From: Quercus robur
Taxonomy: Eukaryota > Streptophyta > Magnoliopsida > Fagales > Fagaceae
Assembly (NCBI RefSeq): GCF_932294415.1
Contig: NC_065537.1
Span: 682,001-746,000 of the forward strand
Direction of reading: 5' to 3'
DNA length: 64,000 nucleotides
The notes beneath the pieces were generated by a model. That model saw only the letters and a list, made by a program, of their open reading frames with translations. It did not search any database and had not been told where the DNA came from. The position numbers and the translations under genes were made by a program. Below, piece after piece: positions 12,282-22,899 of the stretch (position 1 is the first letter of the stretch; every line of letters begins with the position of its first letter).

Positions 12282-12341
12282 CCATGGGCACGAAACTCCC
12301 TACTCTCTTCCTCCGAACTGAAAAACCACCATGGTTTGTCT
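12282..12341 (+). pseudogene. Fragment copy of the start of the PPR gene found at 59772
   Basis: About 57 bp including ATG and the codons for T-K-L-P-T-L-F-L-R-T-E-K-P-P-W are nearly identical to the first codons of the PPR gene 47 kb away (the copy has one extra G after the second ATG, which shifts the frame). Similarity stops at 'ccatggttt'. Only the extreme 5' end is present, so it cannot encode a PPR protein. Confidence 0.85.
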
Positions 12342-12403
12342 AAATTTCAGAAAGAAACACACTCTCTTATGGTCTTACCAAATTTGTTTTTGTTTCAGTT
12401 TTG

Positions 12404-12656
12404 TTAGTTTGATGGCTGAGTTTTCTTGTTGAGGATCAAATTGTTAGGGCCAAATTGAACATAATCATTAAAAAATAAAAATGTAAGGTAAATGAGATAA
12501 AAATTGACCATATTAAAAAATAAAAATGACCAAATTGACCAGCTAAGTTGCTTCCAAAATGTAAGGATCAAATTGACCATAATCATTAAAAAATAAAAAT
12601 GAGATAAAAATCCAATACAAAAGTTTCCTTTAAAAAAAAAAAAAAACCCACATGCA
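12404..12656. repeat. AT-rich imperfect repeats
   Basis: The words accataatcattaaaaaata and aaaatgagataaaaat recur two to three times. No gene. The LINE is inserted at its right edge. Confidence 0.5.
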
Positions 12657-12670
12657 AAAATTCAAAATTT
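12657..12670. repeat. LINE target-site duplication, left copy
   Basis: The 14-bp aaaattcaaaattt is repeated exactly at 18564-18577 on the other side of the LINE. It lies directly before the T run that is the LINE poly-A tail on the opposite strand. Confidence 0.85.
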
Positions 12671-12772
12671 TTTTTTTTTTTTTTGGTTAAGAGGAATTAT
12701 ATTAACAAAACTAAAGCTCAATCAGAGATACAAGACAAAGCCTGTTCAAGTACAAGCCATTGAAATCAAAAT

Positions 12773-15700
12773 CTAACAAACTGGAGATGTCCACAGGAGG
12801 ACTTTCAAAAACAGTAACTCAGCTTCTTGAAGACCTCCTATCCTGGCTAAAGCATCCGCACAGCAGTTTGCTTTCCGAAAACAATGCTTGAAACAAGGGA
12901 TTTGTTGGATCAAGTGTCTACAATCATCCATGAGAGCAGAAGCAAAGATATTAGAATACTTGGGGTTCACAACAGCATCCACAATAGACTTTGCATCCAA
13001 CTCTACTTCTATTGCTAATATGCTGCAATTAACACATAGATTAAGACCGTCTCTAAGTGCCCAGAGTTCAGCAAGAAAACTAGTTGTAATTCCTATTTTG
13101 CGAGCAAACCCAACTACCCATCCACCCTCTTCATTGCGAATCAAACCCCCTCCCCCTGCCAAACCCGGATTTCCAAGGGAAGAGCCATCCGTGTTCAATT
13201 TCAACCAACCTGCTACAGGTTTAGACCATCAGATTGGCCTAACAATTCTAACAACGGGCTCCTTGGCTGGTGCAGCACAGAAGTTGTACTCAAAAGCCCT
13301 TTGGACTATTTCCTTTGCCAAATGGGGATTCGGCCCAAGACTCCTGAAGACCGTGTGATTCCTATGCTTCTAAATTAACCAAACAGCAAAAAGAAATTGA
13401 ATACTCCAAGGAATGTGCAGCTGACTTGTGGGTTTCTTGTTTGTACTATTGACTTTTAACCACTCCTGAATATCTCTTTCAAAGAAATGATTGTCCACAT
13501 CACGCACTCCTAATTGACTCCAGATATGCTTCACAACTTCACAATCCCTTAGAGCATGCAATATGGACTCATTGGTTGAATGACATGAAGGGCAGGAGCT
13601 CTCAGGAACAATACCCCTTGAAAGGAGACAATCTTTTACTCCTATACTATTATGCAAACAAAGCCAAACAAAAGATTGAATTCTGGGCAGAATCTTTACT
13701 TTCCAAATCCAGCTCCCCTTAAACTGAGCACCATGACCCACCCTAGTAGCTAACTTATAGGCAAACCCAATATTGAATGTAAGATGCTCTGATTCTATCC
13801 AAATTAACTTATCCCCTCCTCTCGAAGCCAAAGCAACCGGAATTGCCTAAAGCTCAAGTTTTGTTGGATTAGGAAAAACAAAAGGAATTTTTGTCCAGTC
13901 CCATCCACCAACAGAGACAACATCCCTCACTCTTAGGTCCATCGCTTCTCAGGTCAGGGGACCCTGAATGGCTTGCCGGAAAGGGCCCATCTTAGTCCAA
14001 CTATCATTCCAAAGACTAAGATTACTTTCCCTTCCCATGGTCCATCTAACTCCTTTTTGAAACACCTCAGCTCCCTTTTTCATTGCAAACCACACCCTAG
14101 AGCAAGGCAATCTGTCTCTATTACTTGAATTAACTCTTCTAGTGCTATAGTATTTACCTTTGAGAACCTGAGCCCATAAAGAACTTCCTTCTGACTGATA
14201 TCTTTAGCTAAGTTTTGCTAGAAGGGCCAAATTTCTTCCCTTAGCCGACTAGATCCCTAAGCCACCCTCCTCTTTAGTCTTAGTAACCTTTTCCCAGTTC
14301 ACCCAATGAGTCTTTTTTGCAGTTTCCGAGGAACCCCAAAGAAAATTCCTATTTACTCTATCAATGCCCTCAGAGATTTTGCTAGGTAAATAAGCACCGA
14401 GATACTTTCCAATATTTAGGGTAGATTGGAAGCCCAAAATATTACACAGAGAAACTCTCATGTACCTATCCATATTTAGCGAAAAATATACCCTGGATTT
14501 CGCCTCACTAACTGTTTGCCCAGATCGTTCACAGAACTCATTCAACACCACTTGGACAATGGTGCAATTCGCATGGTTAGCTCTAGCAAATAGCACTAAA
14601 TCATCAGCAAAGAAAAGGTGTGAGAACGCCAATCCTCCCCTACCTGATTTCACAGGGTTCCAGCTCTTAGAACTACACTGTGCTTCAATGAGGTGGCCAA
14701 GCAATTCCATACATATAATGAAGATGTACGGAGATAAAGGGTCTCCTTGCCTAATTCCTCTAGATGGAAGAATTTGATCCAACCTTGCTCCATTTACTAA
14801 AATAGAGGTATTGACCGACGAAATACAGCTCAAGATAAGCTTTATAAGCCCTTAAGGAAGATTTATTCTGACAAGCATCTCCCTAATAAAGCTTCACTCG
14901 AGCTTGTCATAAGCTTTCTCCAAATCTATTTTAATTGCCATATACCCAACCTTTCCCTTCTTTCTACTTACAGTATGGATTAGTTCTTGGACTAAGATGG
15001 CATTGTCCATACCCCTTCTACTTGGAACGAACGCGGTTTGAAGAGGATAGATAACTTGGTCAAGCAGTGGTCTCAATCTTGCAACTATTACTTTCGACAC
15101 AATCTTATACACCGTGTTGCAAAGACTAATTGGGCGGTAGTTGCTTAGGGTTTCCGGGCCAGGAATTTTGGGAATGAGAGAAATGAGGGTACTGTTTAAG
15201 AACTCCAGAACTTCTTTCAACAGAAAAACCTTCTTAACTTCCTCCATTACAGACCTGCCTACTACAAGCCAAAACCGTTGGAAAAAACCAGCGTGGAGGC
15301 CATCAGGCCCAGGGGTCTTGAAAGCTTTTAGGGACCAAAGACCTGCTCTAATTTCCTCATCGATCAAGACTGTCCCGGTCCTCATCAGTGATGCAAGCAT
15401 GCCAAGTGCTATTAGGCTGAATATGACGAGCAGAACAAAGAGACGTATTGTACAACTTAGCAAACCCATTACGGATCACCTCGTTCTCATCATACACCCA
15501 TTCTCTAGTGTTAGACATGATAGCACTAATAGTGTTTCTCTTCCTTCGTACCAAGGTTGAAATATGGTAGAAGGAAGTGTTATGATCACCGAACATCATC
15601 CAGTTCACTCTAGATTTCAATGCCCAAAGTTCCTCTTCTTGGCTGAGAACACAAACCAGTTCTGCTTGGAGTTGCCTTTCCAAAATAACAAGATTATGAG

Positions 15701-16934
15701 ACGGCCTAAGAGCTAAGCTTCTCTAAGTTCCATCCAACCTGGCCATAATCCTTCTCTTTTTTGCAAAGATATTACCAAAATGAACTTTATTCTAGTCTGA
15801 GGCATCCCGCGAGAATTTAGTAATAGCACCTTAGAGGTGAAGTCTCTGACTCCAAGCTTGCTGGACAACCCTAGGGAAGGAGGGGTTTGAAAGCCAAAAG
15901 CTCTGGAACTTGAAAGACACATTAGGTCTGGACCACTCAGAAGGGCTGGTTTCCAGAAGAACTGGACAGTGGTCCGAGTGACATCGAGTTAGGTGGGTAA
16001 CCTTAGCTTCAGGGTAGAGAGTGCACCAATCAGAATTTACAAAAAATCTATCTATTCTTTCTTGGATGAGTATGTGAGCATCTCTACGATTGGCCCAAGT
16101 AAACCTTAAACCTGAGAAACCCAGGTCTATCATATTGCATCTGTCCAGACAGTCCTTTAGAAGGAGAGACCTCCTGATGCTGACATCTCTTCCTCCTAAC
16201 TTATCAGCACTAGAGAAAGGCTCGTTAAAATCCCCTGCAATAACCCAGGGCATGCTATGCAACTCTGCAACATTTATTAGATTATTCCACAGAACAGACC
16301 TTTCAGCAAACCTAGGGCTAGCATAAATAGCTGAAAATAACCAAGACAAATTGGAAGTTCGTACCTTAATGGTAACAAGAATTTCTTGCTCTGTTTTTTC
16401 CATCAAGGTAACTTCTACTTTGTCTAAATTCCATAGAAGCCATAATCCCCCCGTACGGCCAATCGTATCTGTATGTATCGCTCCATCAAAAGGCAATCTA
16501 TCTGTAATGCCTTTTGCTCTCTCCCCTCCCAAACGAGTTTCCATAACCACAAACACAGCCGGATCATGAACACGAGCCAACTCCTTAACATGACTTTGAA
16601 AATTGGGTTTTAACGCACCCCTGCTATCCCAGATGATGTAATTAATTAAGAACAAGACAAGGAAAATTGGACAAGCACCAAGCGGAATGGGACACTTATC
16701 AACAGGAGGTAAAGGCATGACCTCCTTCCTCAAGCTCCATACACTCTGTTTCAGCAGCTCCATGATCTGCCCCTCCCCTGAGCACCACATCACAATCCGT
16801 TGAATCATTCCCAACCAGCTCTCTTGCCAACTCCCCAAAGGCTTCACTACACACCATATGACCATCGGCACCTCCATCAAAATTGCTGGATCCACAAAGC
16901 CCCGAGCTTCCACCCTTACACTCTTCTCCTCCAC
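12773..16934 (-). pseudogene. LINE ORF2: endonuclease, reverse transcriptase, zf-RVT, RNase H (frame-broken)
   Basis: Read on the minus strand. The AP-like endonuclease spans about 16770-15850, with METRLGG, AIYASP, IAGDFNEP and CHSDHCPVLL conserved; its first motif reads WDSRGA where WNCRGA is usual, a change at a normally conserved Asn. The reverse transcriptase runs 15469-14249 in at least two frames (TPGPDGLHAGFF, NYRPISLCN, then GIRQGDPLSPYIF and the catalytic FADD near 14605); the join around 14834-14893 is broken. The zf-RVT domain is at 13831-13370 (CPSCHSTNESILHAL). The RNase H is at 13204-12773 (LNTDGSSLGNPG, AELWALRDGL, ADALARIG). At least four frame breaks in total. Confidence 0.9.
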
Positions 16935-17040
16935 AACTCCCTTGGAACTTAAAACCCACCTCCGGCCAAGGCATGGCTGATGGTAGCGGCTTTCTTCCCT
17001 GATCTAGCTTGCTCGTGCTATCAACCTGATGCCGATTTTC

Positions 17041-18556
17041 CTAAGGAGGACGACTCGTGGACTGAATTGAAGGGAAAAGGGCTTGGCATCTACCAGTTTT
17101 GGTTTGAGGATTAACTATATGAGCCCTAGCTCGTGCAAAGGCTTTCTTGCCTTTGACCGAAGCTTTGTGGTCCACTTTACTCAAAGGGCCATCCTTATCA
17201 TTGCCCACTTCATGAACCTTTGGGCTTCTTCCCAACGCAACATGGGCCTGGTAAAAATCACTTCTACTTGCTTTTGGACCAACATCTACTAGAGGGGCTT
17301 CTATGGTGGGCTTTGATGACAACAATTTCCTTTTGAACTCCCTGGCCGGCCCATCATTGGCCTTAAACTTCCCCACCACGTTGTTGAACCTAGCTTCATT
17401 CACATTTTTTTCTCAGCTCATGCTTTAGCCGACCGTTATCCATACCATTGTAGGCCCCTCCACTACCCTGGAGCTTATTCCCATTCTTCCTGCGTGATAC
17501 AACAGTCCACGGTCTGTATGTACTTGACTATACCTCCTCACGCAAACTCTCATGCATGATCTTGCTGGGCTCCACCTCGGGCCCCACATTGTCAGGCACA
17601 CGCTCATCGCATGGCTGGCCATCTGAGGTCCCATTCTCCTTCGTTTCAAGTGCTGACGACAATGACTCAGCTCAAATTGTATACGGGCAATTTTCTTTAC
17701 AGTGTCTGATTCTTCCGCAAGAAAAACACAAACTCTGTAAACCTTCGTAACAGATGGTTTGCTCGCATTTCCCGATTAAAACTACAGTGGGCAGTGGTTT
17801 ATCCACATCAACTTGTACACATATCCTCGCATATCTACCTCTCGTTTCCATAGCAATGTGTGAATCTACCCGCAATACATTACTGATGGATTTACCAATA
17901 TGAATGAAAGCCTTAGGATTATAGTATTCAATTGGTAGCTCTTTTAGCCGAATCCAAACAGCTATTGATGTGACGTTCGCCAACGCTGGCCGAAAGTTTG
18001 GTTCCCAAGGTCTAATGGAGAGGAAGTTTTCCCCAATGAACCAAGGGCCTTTTCTTAGAATGGCTTCATAATCATCTTTTAGAGAAAAGCGAGTGAGATA
18101 GAACCCATGCTCCAAATCGACGCAATCCAACCTCCCAGCCGGTTTCCATAAAGAAAGAAGCCTATTATGCAGAAAGTTGAGCCCCACCGATCTGCCATAC
18201 ACCTTTACTATAAGAGCTTTTGACCATGGCGTTCAGATACACTTCTTAAAGTCACCTGAGAACTTGACAGCAACAAGCCCCTCACACAGGTTCTCTACTT
18301 CTTCATCCGATTCCGCTTCATCTTCCATGAGCTCACCAAAGCAAAAAGCCTGCGTGAAAGCACCAAGAATTTCTCCTATAAGCTTATCTTTGAATGTAGC
18401 TGATCCATTCCATGGCCCTTGACCATGGGTTGGTGATGACGGACCCGACCCCATTTCTTCCCTGAATCTAGCATGCTTCACGTCTTTTACTTTTTTGTCA
18501 CTACAAGCTAGCTCTTCTTGTTCTTCTCGCGAGAGAGTCAGGGAAGGAGAGCTCAT
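17041..18556 (-). pseudogene. LINE ORF1: DUF4283 and CCHC zinc-knuckle nucleic-acid binding protein (frame-broken)
   Basis: The frame from the ATG at 18556 runs 107 residues (SREEQEELACSDKKV), then shifts near 18230-18200. The DUF4283 core follows (DYEAILRKGPWFIGENFLSI, then LPIEYYNPKAF) and ends in the zinc knuckle CFSCGRIRHCKENC near 17690, where the usual Gly before His is Arg. A lysine/serine-rich tail in other frames continues to about 17041. It would bind the element's RNA; the breaks exclude a full product. Confidence 0.85.
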
Positions 18557-18563
18557 GATTCCT

Positions 18564-18577
18564 AAAATTCAAAATTT
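18564..18577. repeat. LINE target-site duplication, right copy
   Basis: Exact 14-bp match to 12657-12670, next to the LINE 5' end. Confidence 0.85.
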
Positions 18578-18626
18578 CTAACTTCCTTATAATTGCTTTT
18601 ATTAAAACTACTATCAACATGACTCA

Positions 18627-19654
18627 TAGGGGTGGCAAAGTAAGTCCAAACCCATTTGCCCACCCAAACCCACCCAATTATTAGTTGGGTTAAATGGGCA
18701 TCAACCCAATTAAACCTAGTGATTATTGGGTTTTAACTAAAAACCCATTGAACCCCATTTAACCCAAAAACAATATACCCAAATTCAACCTAGCCTTTCC
18801 CATTAAAAAAAAAAAAAAAAAAAAAAAAAAACCCTAGCCCTCAGACATTTTCCCTTATTTTCTCTACCTCTAATCACGTTTTAGTTGGAGACCCAGTGAT
18901 CTTTTTTCTTTCTTTCTATTCACCACTTTGCACTGTTTGGTCTTTGAGAAAGTTTAATCTCCATCAAATCTAGTACTACATTTTGCTTCAAAGTTTGAAA
19001 CCGTTTTGTTTATATTTTGCTGAACCACACTGTTATACTTAATACAGCTTTCTCAAATCCATAAATTTATCAATCTTATATCTTGCTAATGGCGAAACTT
19101 GCACAATTCTACGTCGTTTTACTCTTGGCGGTTTCCTTGGTTGGATTCTCTGTTTCCCAATCTTCGCCACTGGCGACATCTCCGTCTCTGGTTCCTCAAC
19201 CCGAATCCAACTCGCCGTCGTCTCCACCGATTCCTGTTCCGACTTCGAGTCTGGCACCAATGCATTCTCCAACGAATCAATCTCCAAGTCCGTCCCCTCT
19301 ATCGCCTCCTCTGGCACCAAGCTCATCTCTGACTCCACCACCAGCACCGGTACCATCTGCTGATCATGCGACGGTGGGCGATGTCAACAGCAAGGAGAGT
19401 TTCGATCTGAACCACTCCTCCGACGATGGAATGAGTGGAGGGAAGAAGGTTAGGATCACGATAGGAGTGATTTTCACTTTAGGGGCATTTGGTAATTTTA
19501 ATAATTGGGTAATTGGGTGGGTTGGGGTTTACCCATTATAATTGTGTTGGGTTGGGTTGGGTTTGGGTTAAAAGCAATTAGTTAAATGGGTGAATGAGTT
19601 TTATATACCCAACCCAATTATGCCCACCCCAATCCCACCCATTTGACACCCCTA
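18627..19654. mobile_element. Gene-carrying hAT-like element (Pack-type)
   Basis: The ends are TAGGGGTGGCAAA (18627) and the inverted form TTTGACACCCCTA (ending 19654). Subterminal regions on both sides are packed with 'gggttgggt/aacccaaccc' words, typical of plant hAT MITEs. Between them lies non-repeat sequence with a host gene start (see the arabinogalactan entry). Flanking octamers atgactca / atggttat agree at only 4 of 8 positions, so a target duplication is weak. No transposase. A poly-A run lies near 18805-18830. Confidence 0.7.
19089..19541 (+). CDS. Truncated arabinogalactan-like protein fused to transposon sequence
   Basis: A 150-residue open frame from the ATG at 19089. Residues 1-24 form a signal peptide (FYVVLLLAVSLVGFSVS). 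Residues 25-90 are rich in Pro/Ser/Ala/Thr with SPSPSP and PPPAPVP words, the pattern of arabinogalactan proteins whose prolines are hydroxylated and glycosylated at the cell surface. Then comes an acidic linker and GGKKVRITIGVI, where related proteins start a transmembrane helix. From about residue 129 (near 19475) the sequence becomes the hAT subterminal repeat, so the helix and cytosolic tail are replaced by about 22 transposon-derived residues. The captured piece includes upstream sequence that could act as leader or promoter. Whether it is expressed is unknown; it may be a captured fragment rather than a working gene. Confidence 0.6.
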   Translation: MAKLAQFYVVLLLAVSLVGFSVSQSSPLATSPSLVPQPESNSPSSPPIPVPTSSLAPMHSPTNQSPSPSPLSPPLAPSSSLTPPPAPVPSADHATVGDVNSKESFDLNHSSDDGMSGGKKVRITIGVIFTLGAFGNFNNWVIGWVGVYPL

Positions 19655-20211
19655 ATGGTTATAGATTTCAATATAATCCATATGTGGATGCATATTAACA
19701 AGTTCTGACAAAGATTGCAAATCTATCACTTACAGAAGGAATTTATCAAGAAAGAAACCTTAATGAATAATTTGGCATCAAATGTAGAAGCAAGAAGACA
19801 GAGAATGCTAATGCCACCAGATGGAATTCTCAGAGTATATGAGGCAAACATAAATTATATATTGACAGAGTGACAAGAATATAAACCCAACAGAATAGCA
19901 CATATATTTTGTTCTAAATAAATAAATAAAGGAATAGAATAGAATAGAACAGAATAAGAAGCTCTTTCCTAGAAATGAATAAGCTATTAGCAAAAACTAA
20001 AATAATGAAAAAGAAGCCACTACAGTTAGAAGACTATACAACTAAGTGAACATATTGATTATATTAACAAAGAAGAAAATCCCCAACAATATCATATCAA
20101 TTTAATAAATTAGAATGAGAGATCTAAAAACATCCCTTCCTTTAGCATGGGAAAATGCAAAAACTACGTATATCAGTAAGTTTGAACCAACACTATTGTC
20201 AAGTTTACATG
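19655..20211. other. Spacer with no recognised gene
   Basis: AT-rich, only short frames. Nothing was recognised on either strand. Confidence 0.4.
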
Positions 20212-21222
20212 AATGACTTGGTCATCCATTTTAAACATTAGTATTCAGTGTTTAAACACTAAACACTAGTATCCAAAAACAAAAAAACGCGTTTGGCCAT
20301 CCATTTGTGTTCAGGGTTGTTTGGAAAACATTGTTCAAAAACACATTTTCAAAATGATGGTTTTGAAATCATCTCCGACCTGTTTTAAAACAACAAACAC
20401 TAGTGTTCAATGGCAGTGGCAGTGGGGTAATTATTTTGAACATTGTATGGGCCCACCTGGTCAGACATCTCTGTGTATTGTCTCCTCTCTTCCTCTCATA
20501 GATATCCTCTGCCCTCTTCACACCGAATCCATTTGCACCTACCAAGATCTCATCTCACCCACACAGTTAGAGCTTAACCCAGCAGCATTAATCTCACCCA
20601 CCACCATAACTCCCCTCACCAACCCATTTGACTGTAGTCAAAGGTCCCTACCTCACAACGGATCACCACACCATTGATTACTCAACCCAATGCCATTAAA
20701 AATCCTCACCGACCCATCCAAAAGCGTCTTCTACACGCTCAAGGTGAAAGTGAGATTCGAACCTAGATCTTGGAGTGATGGGTCGGCGGCGACAAAAGCT
20801 TGATTCGTTGCTAGGTCTTGGAGTGCTGAAGGTGGAGAGGAGATCCGAGGAACGTGAAGCCCAGCCGTGGATCAAGGGGCTGTGTCGATGGAGATAAGGA
20901 GCGTGGGTTTCGTTTCCTGCTCTCAGAAAAGAGAAGGGAAAAAGAAGGAACAAGAAGGAACAAACACAGAGGAGCAGCGGGAATATAAGAGAATTAAAAA
21001 ATTGATATTTCGTACCGGTGTCAGCTTTTTTTTAAATCAAACACACACATACCAAATACATTTTTATGTTTTTTGAACACTGAAACATGTTATTTAAACC
21101 ATGATACCAAAAACATTTTTTTGTTTTATAAACACAAAACGTTTTTGAACAACATTTTTTAAACCACGATTTTCACATCATTTTAAACAACAATTTTTGA
21201 ACTCCATGACCAAACGGGCTCT
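20212..21222. mobile_element. Non-autonomous DNA transposon (hAT/MITE-like) with captured sequence
   Basis: The left part (cttggtcatccattttaaac, or the second start cgtttggccatccatttgtg at 20290) and the right end (inverse of gcccgtttggtcatggagtt, ending 21222) form an imperfect terminal inverted repeat, followed on both sides by 'gttcaaaaaca' words. A GC-richer central part (20440-20960) looks host-derived, but no protein was recognised. The left limit is uncertain. Confidence 0.45.
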
Positions 21223-21223
21223 T

Positions 21224-21409
21224 GGTAGAGAAAGAAATAGACCCCAAAGCTGTGCTAAAAAACAATGCCACTCCAATAACATCAAAGTGGCTGATCATTG
21301 CTCTATCAAATCCACTTAACAACTGATATCTGAGGTTTGCATTGAGACCGAGGAATGCACCATAACCAAGTGCATTGGTACTCACAGTTGGAATTGTCAT
21401 AGCTAACCT
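21224..21409 (-). pseudogene. RETICULATA-related (DUF3411) exon remnant
   Basis: Minus-strand reading: LAMTIPTVSTNALGYGAFLG, then LNANLRYQLLSGFDRAM, then SHFDVIGVALFFSTAL. This matches the conserved C-terminal core of RETICULATA-related chloroplast membrane proteins (family pattern 'YGAFLG..ANLRYQLL.G.DR....HFDV.GV.L..STALR'). A splice-acceptor-like ttgggcag precedes it at about 21410. The other exons were not found, and right after FSTAL the frame runs into transposon sequence, so it is an isolated relic. Confidence 0.7.
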
Positions 21410-21454
21410 GCCCAACAATTAATGGCCACCCAAAATAATTTAGTCTGAATACTT

Positions 21455-21477
21455 TTTTTTTTTTTTTTTGGTCTAAG
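21455..21477 (-). mobile_element. 23-bp tail-only retroposition footprint
   Basis: A 15-T run plus ggtctaag is flanked by an exact 16-bp direct repeat, tttagtctgaatactt, at 21439-21454 and 21478-21493. This is what LINE-type target-primed insertion of almost only a poly-A tail would leave. Confidence 0.65.
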
Positions 21478-21493
21478 TTTAGTCTGAATACTT

Positions 21494-22638
21494 CGCCCCA
21501 TCACAAGCAGAGTTATTTATTTTCCTACTTTTAAGGTGAAAAGAAAATAGATTAACAAAAGACATATTTACCATCCCTCCTTTTTACTGGCCAAAAAATT
21601 CTCATCTAAGTCTACCACTAACACTACTCTTTTACTTATCATTATCAATCTACCACGTCAACAATTATGAAAAATTTTGTCAAATTTTTTCTGTCTATAA
21701 AATTTCTAAAAAAATTTAAAAAAAAAATTCTATGTAGTACATGTTAATTAGTAGGAGTAGTAATTTTGTATCTAAAACAAGATAATCAATTTTCGCCTTC
21801 ACCCCAAATAAATCAAGCCGCCCTTGGTCAGACCATTCTCCCTCCATCTTCCTGTTCCACACTGTTGTGGGTAAGTTTTATTTTCTTAATATCATTTTTA
21901 TTTTTAAAACCCTATACGATTCAACTAAGCCACAAACGCTTCGCCTCATGGTTGCAAAGTCCTCCGCCTTGGTTACTACTTCACCAAACTGCACAACCAA
22001 CCCCATCAGACTGCTGGAATGGCTACAGCTAAAATCTTTTATATTAATTTTGGGCATTTAATAGGATTTAGGTTTGGCTATTTTGTTTGGTTTTGATTTA
22101 AGAAATTGGTTTAGATTTTGTTTTGATTTAGAATTGGTTTCTATCAATGCTCGAAACCCTAATATAGGATCTCCCTTAATTTTGGTTCCTTTCAATATAC
22201 GACCCTCTACATACATTCAGCCTATGCCAAATCATTAGAAAGTGAATACCAAGTCAATCCTGTAGTAAAATTTGATACTATACGTGACAAATAGATCATT
22301 ATTAATTGAAAAAAATTTATGAGTATTGGAAGTTTATTGTGTTTTGTTTTTGTTTTTATTCATAGAAAAACTGAAATTTAGTGTGAAAGTTATATAGTAA
22401 CAATAAATAGTCAATAGCCAATAGCAAAATCATTAGACAATGACTAAATAAACTTCATGATGTTAACAAACATATACATAGAATCAACCAAAGTTGTCTT
22501 TCATGATCAATGTGAGCCAAAATCGTTGTCACTTCTCCTCATAACTGACTCTTCTCTAATAAGCCACAACAAATTAAAAGAATGAATCCCTCTCTATCTC
22601 TCTCTTCTTTTAAAATAACTGTATTTCAAATGACCATA
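21494..22638. other. Spacer with no recognised gene
   Basis: AT-rich. Positions 21780-22030 are more balanced in composition and hold an 88-residue frame without recognisable motifs. Confidence 0.4.
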
Positions 22639-22890
22639 ATGTAGGGAATTAACACGAAAATCCCAAACATGTGAGAAACAAAATAGAGAAAACAAACATC
22701 AAAGAAAAATAATCACACGCTCAAGACAGTATTTACGTGGTTTGGCAATTTGCCTACGTCCAAGCCTTCGCTCCATGGACTAAGCCTCAGAAAATCTTCC
22801 ATTAAAAACCACGCAACATTATTTCGGGTCGGGTCATCATCCGAATCAAACACAACTAGGCTCCACAAAGCCCAAAACATAAAATTGCAT
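22639..22890. mobile_element. LTR-like fragment
   Basis: Begins TGTAGGGAATTAAC and contains the 'tttacgtggtttggcaatttgcctacgtcc' class of sequence found in many plant LTR elements. A similar phrase (tgtggtttggcctaatggcctacatcc) lies inside the DUF212 intron near 40040. The right end and any target duplication are unclear. Confidence 0.35.
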
Positions 22891-22899
22891 TATAAGTTT

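Larger units (their letters stand above)
12671..18563 (-). mobile_element. L1-type LINE retrotransposon, nearly complete, inactive
   Basis: A 5.9-kb minus-strand element with poly-A tail (T run from 12671), an ORF1 with DUF4283 and CCHC zinc knuckle, and an ORF2 with endonuclease, reverse transcriptase, zf-RVT and RNase H, in that order. The exact 14-bp duplication on both sides fixes the limits. Frameshifts in both ORFs make it non-autonomous today. The 5' end is only 7 bp before the first ATG of ORF1, so there is practically no 5' UTR; either it is slightly 5'-truncated or the true ORF1 began further upstream. The plant L1 class with a C-terminal RNase H is well known. Confidence 0.93.

Noticed and set aside
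12888-15560. Plus-strand frames of 105-156 residues
   Set aside because: Antisense shadows of the LINE ORF2 on the minus strand.
20745-20775. tRNA-like B box (ggttcgaatctc on the minus strand)
   Set aside because: No A box at the right distance and no cloverleaf could be drawn; chance match in captured DNA.
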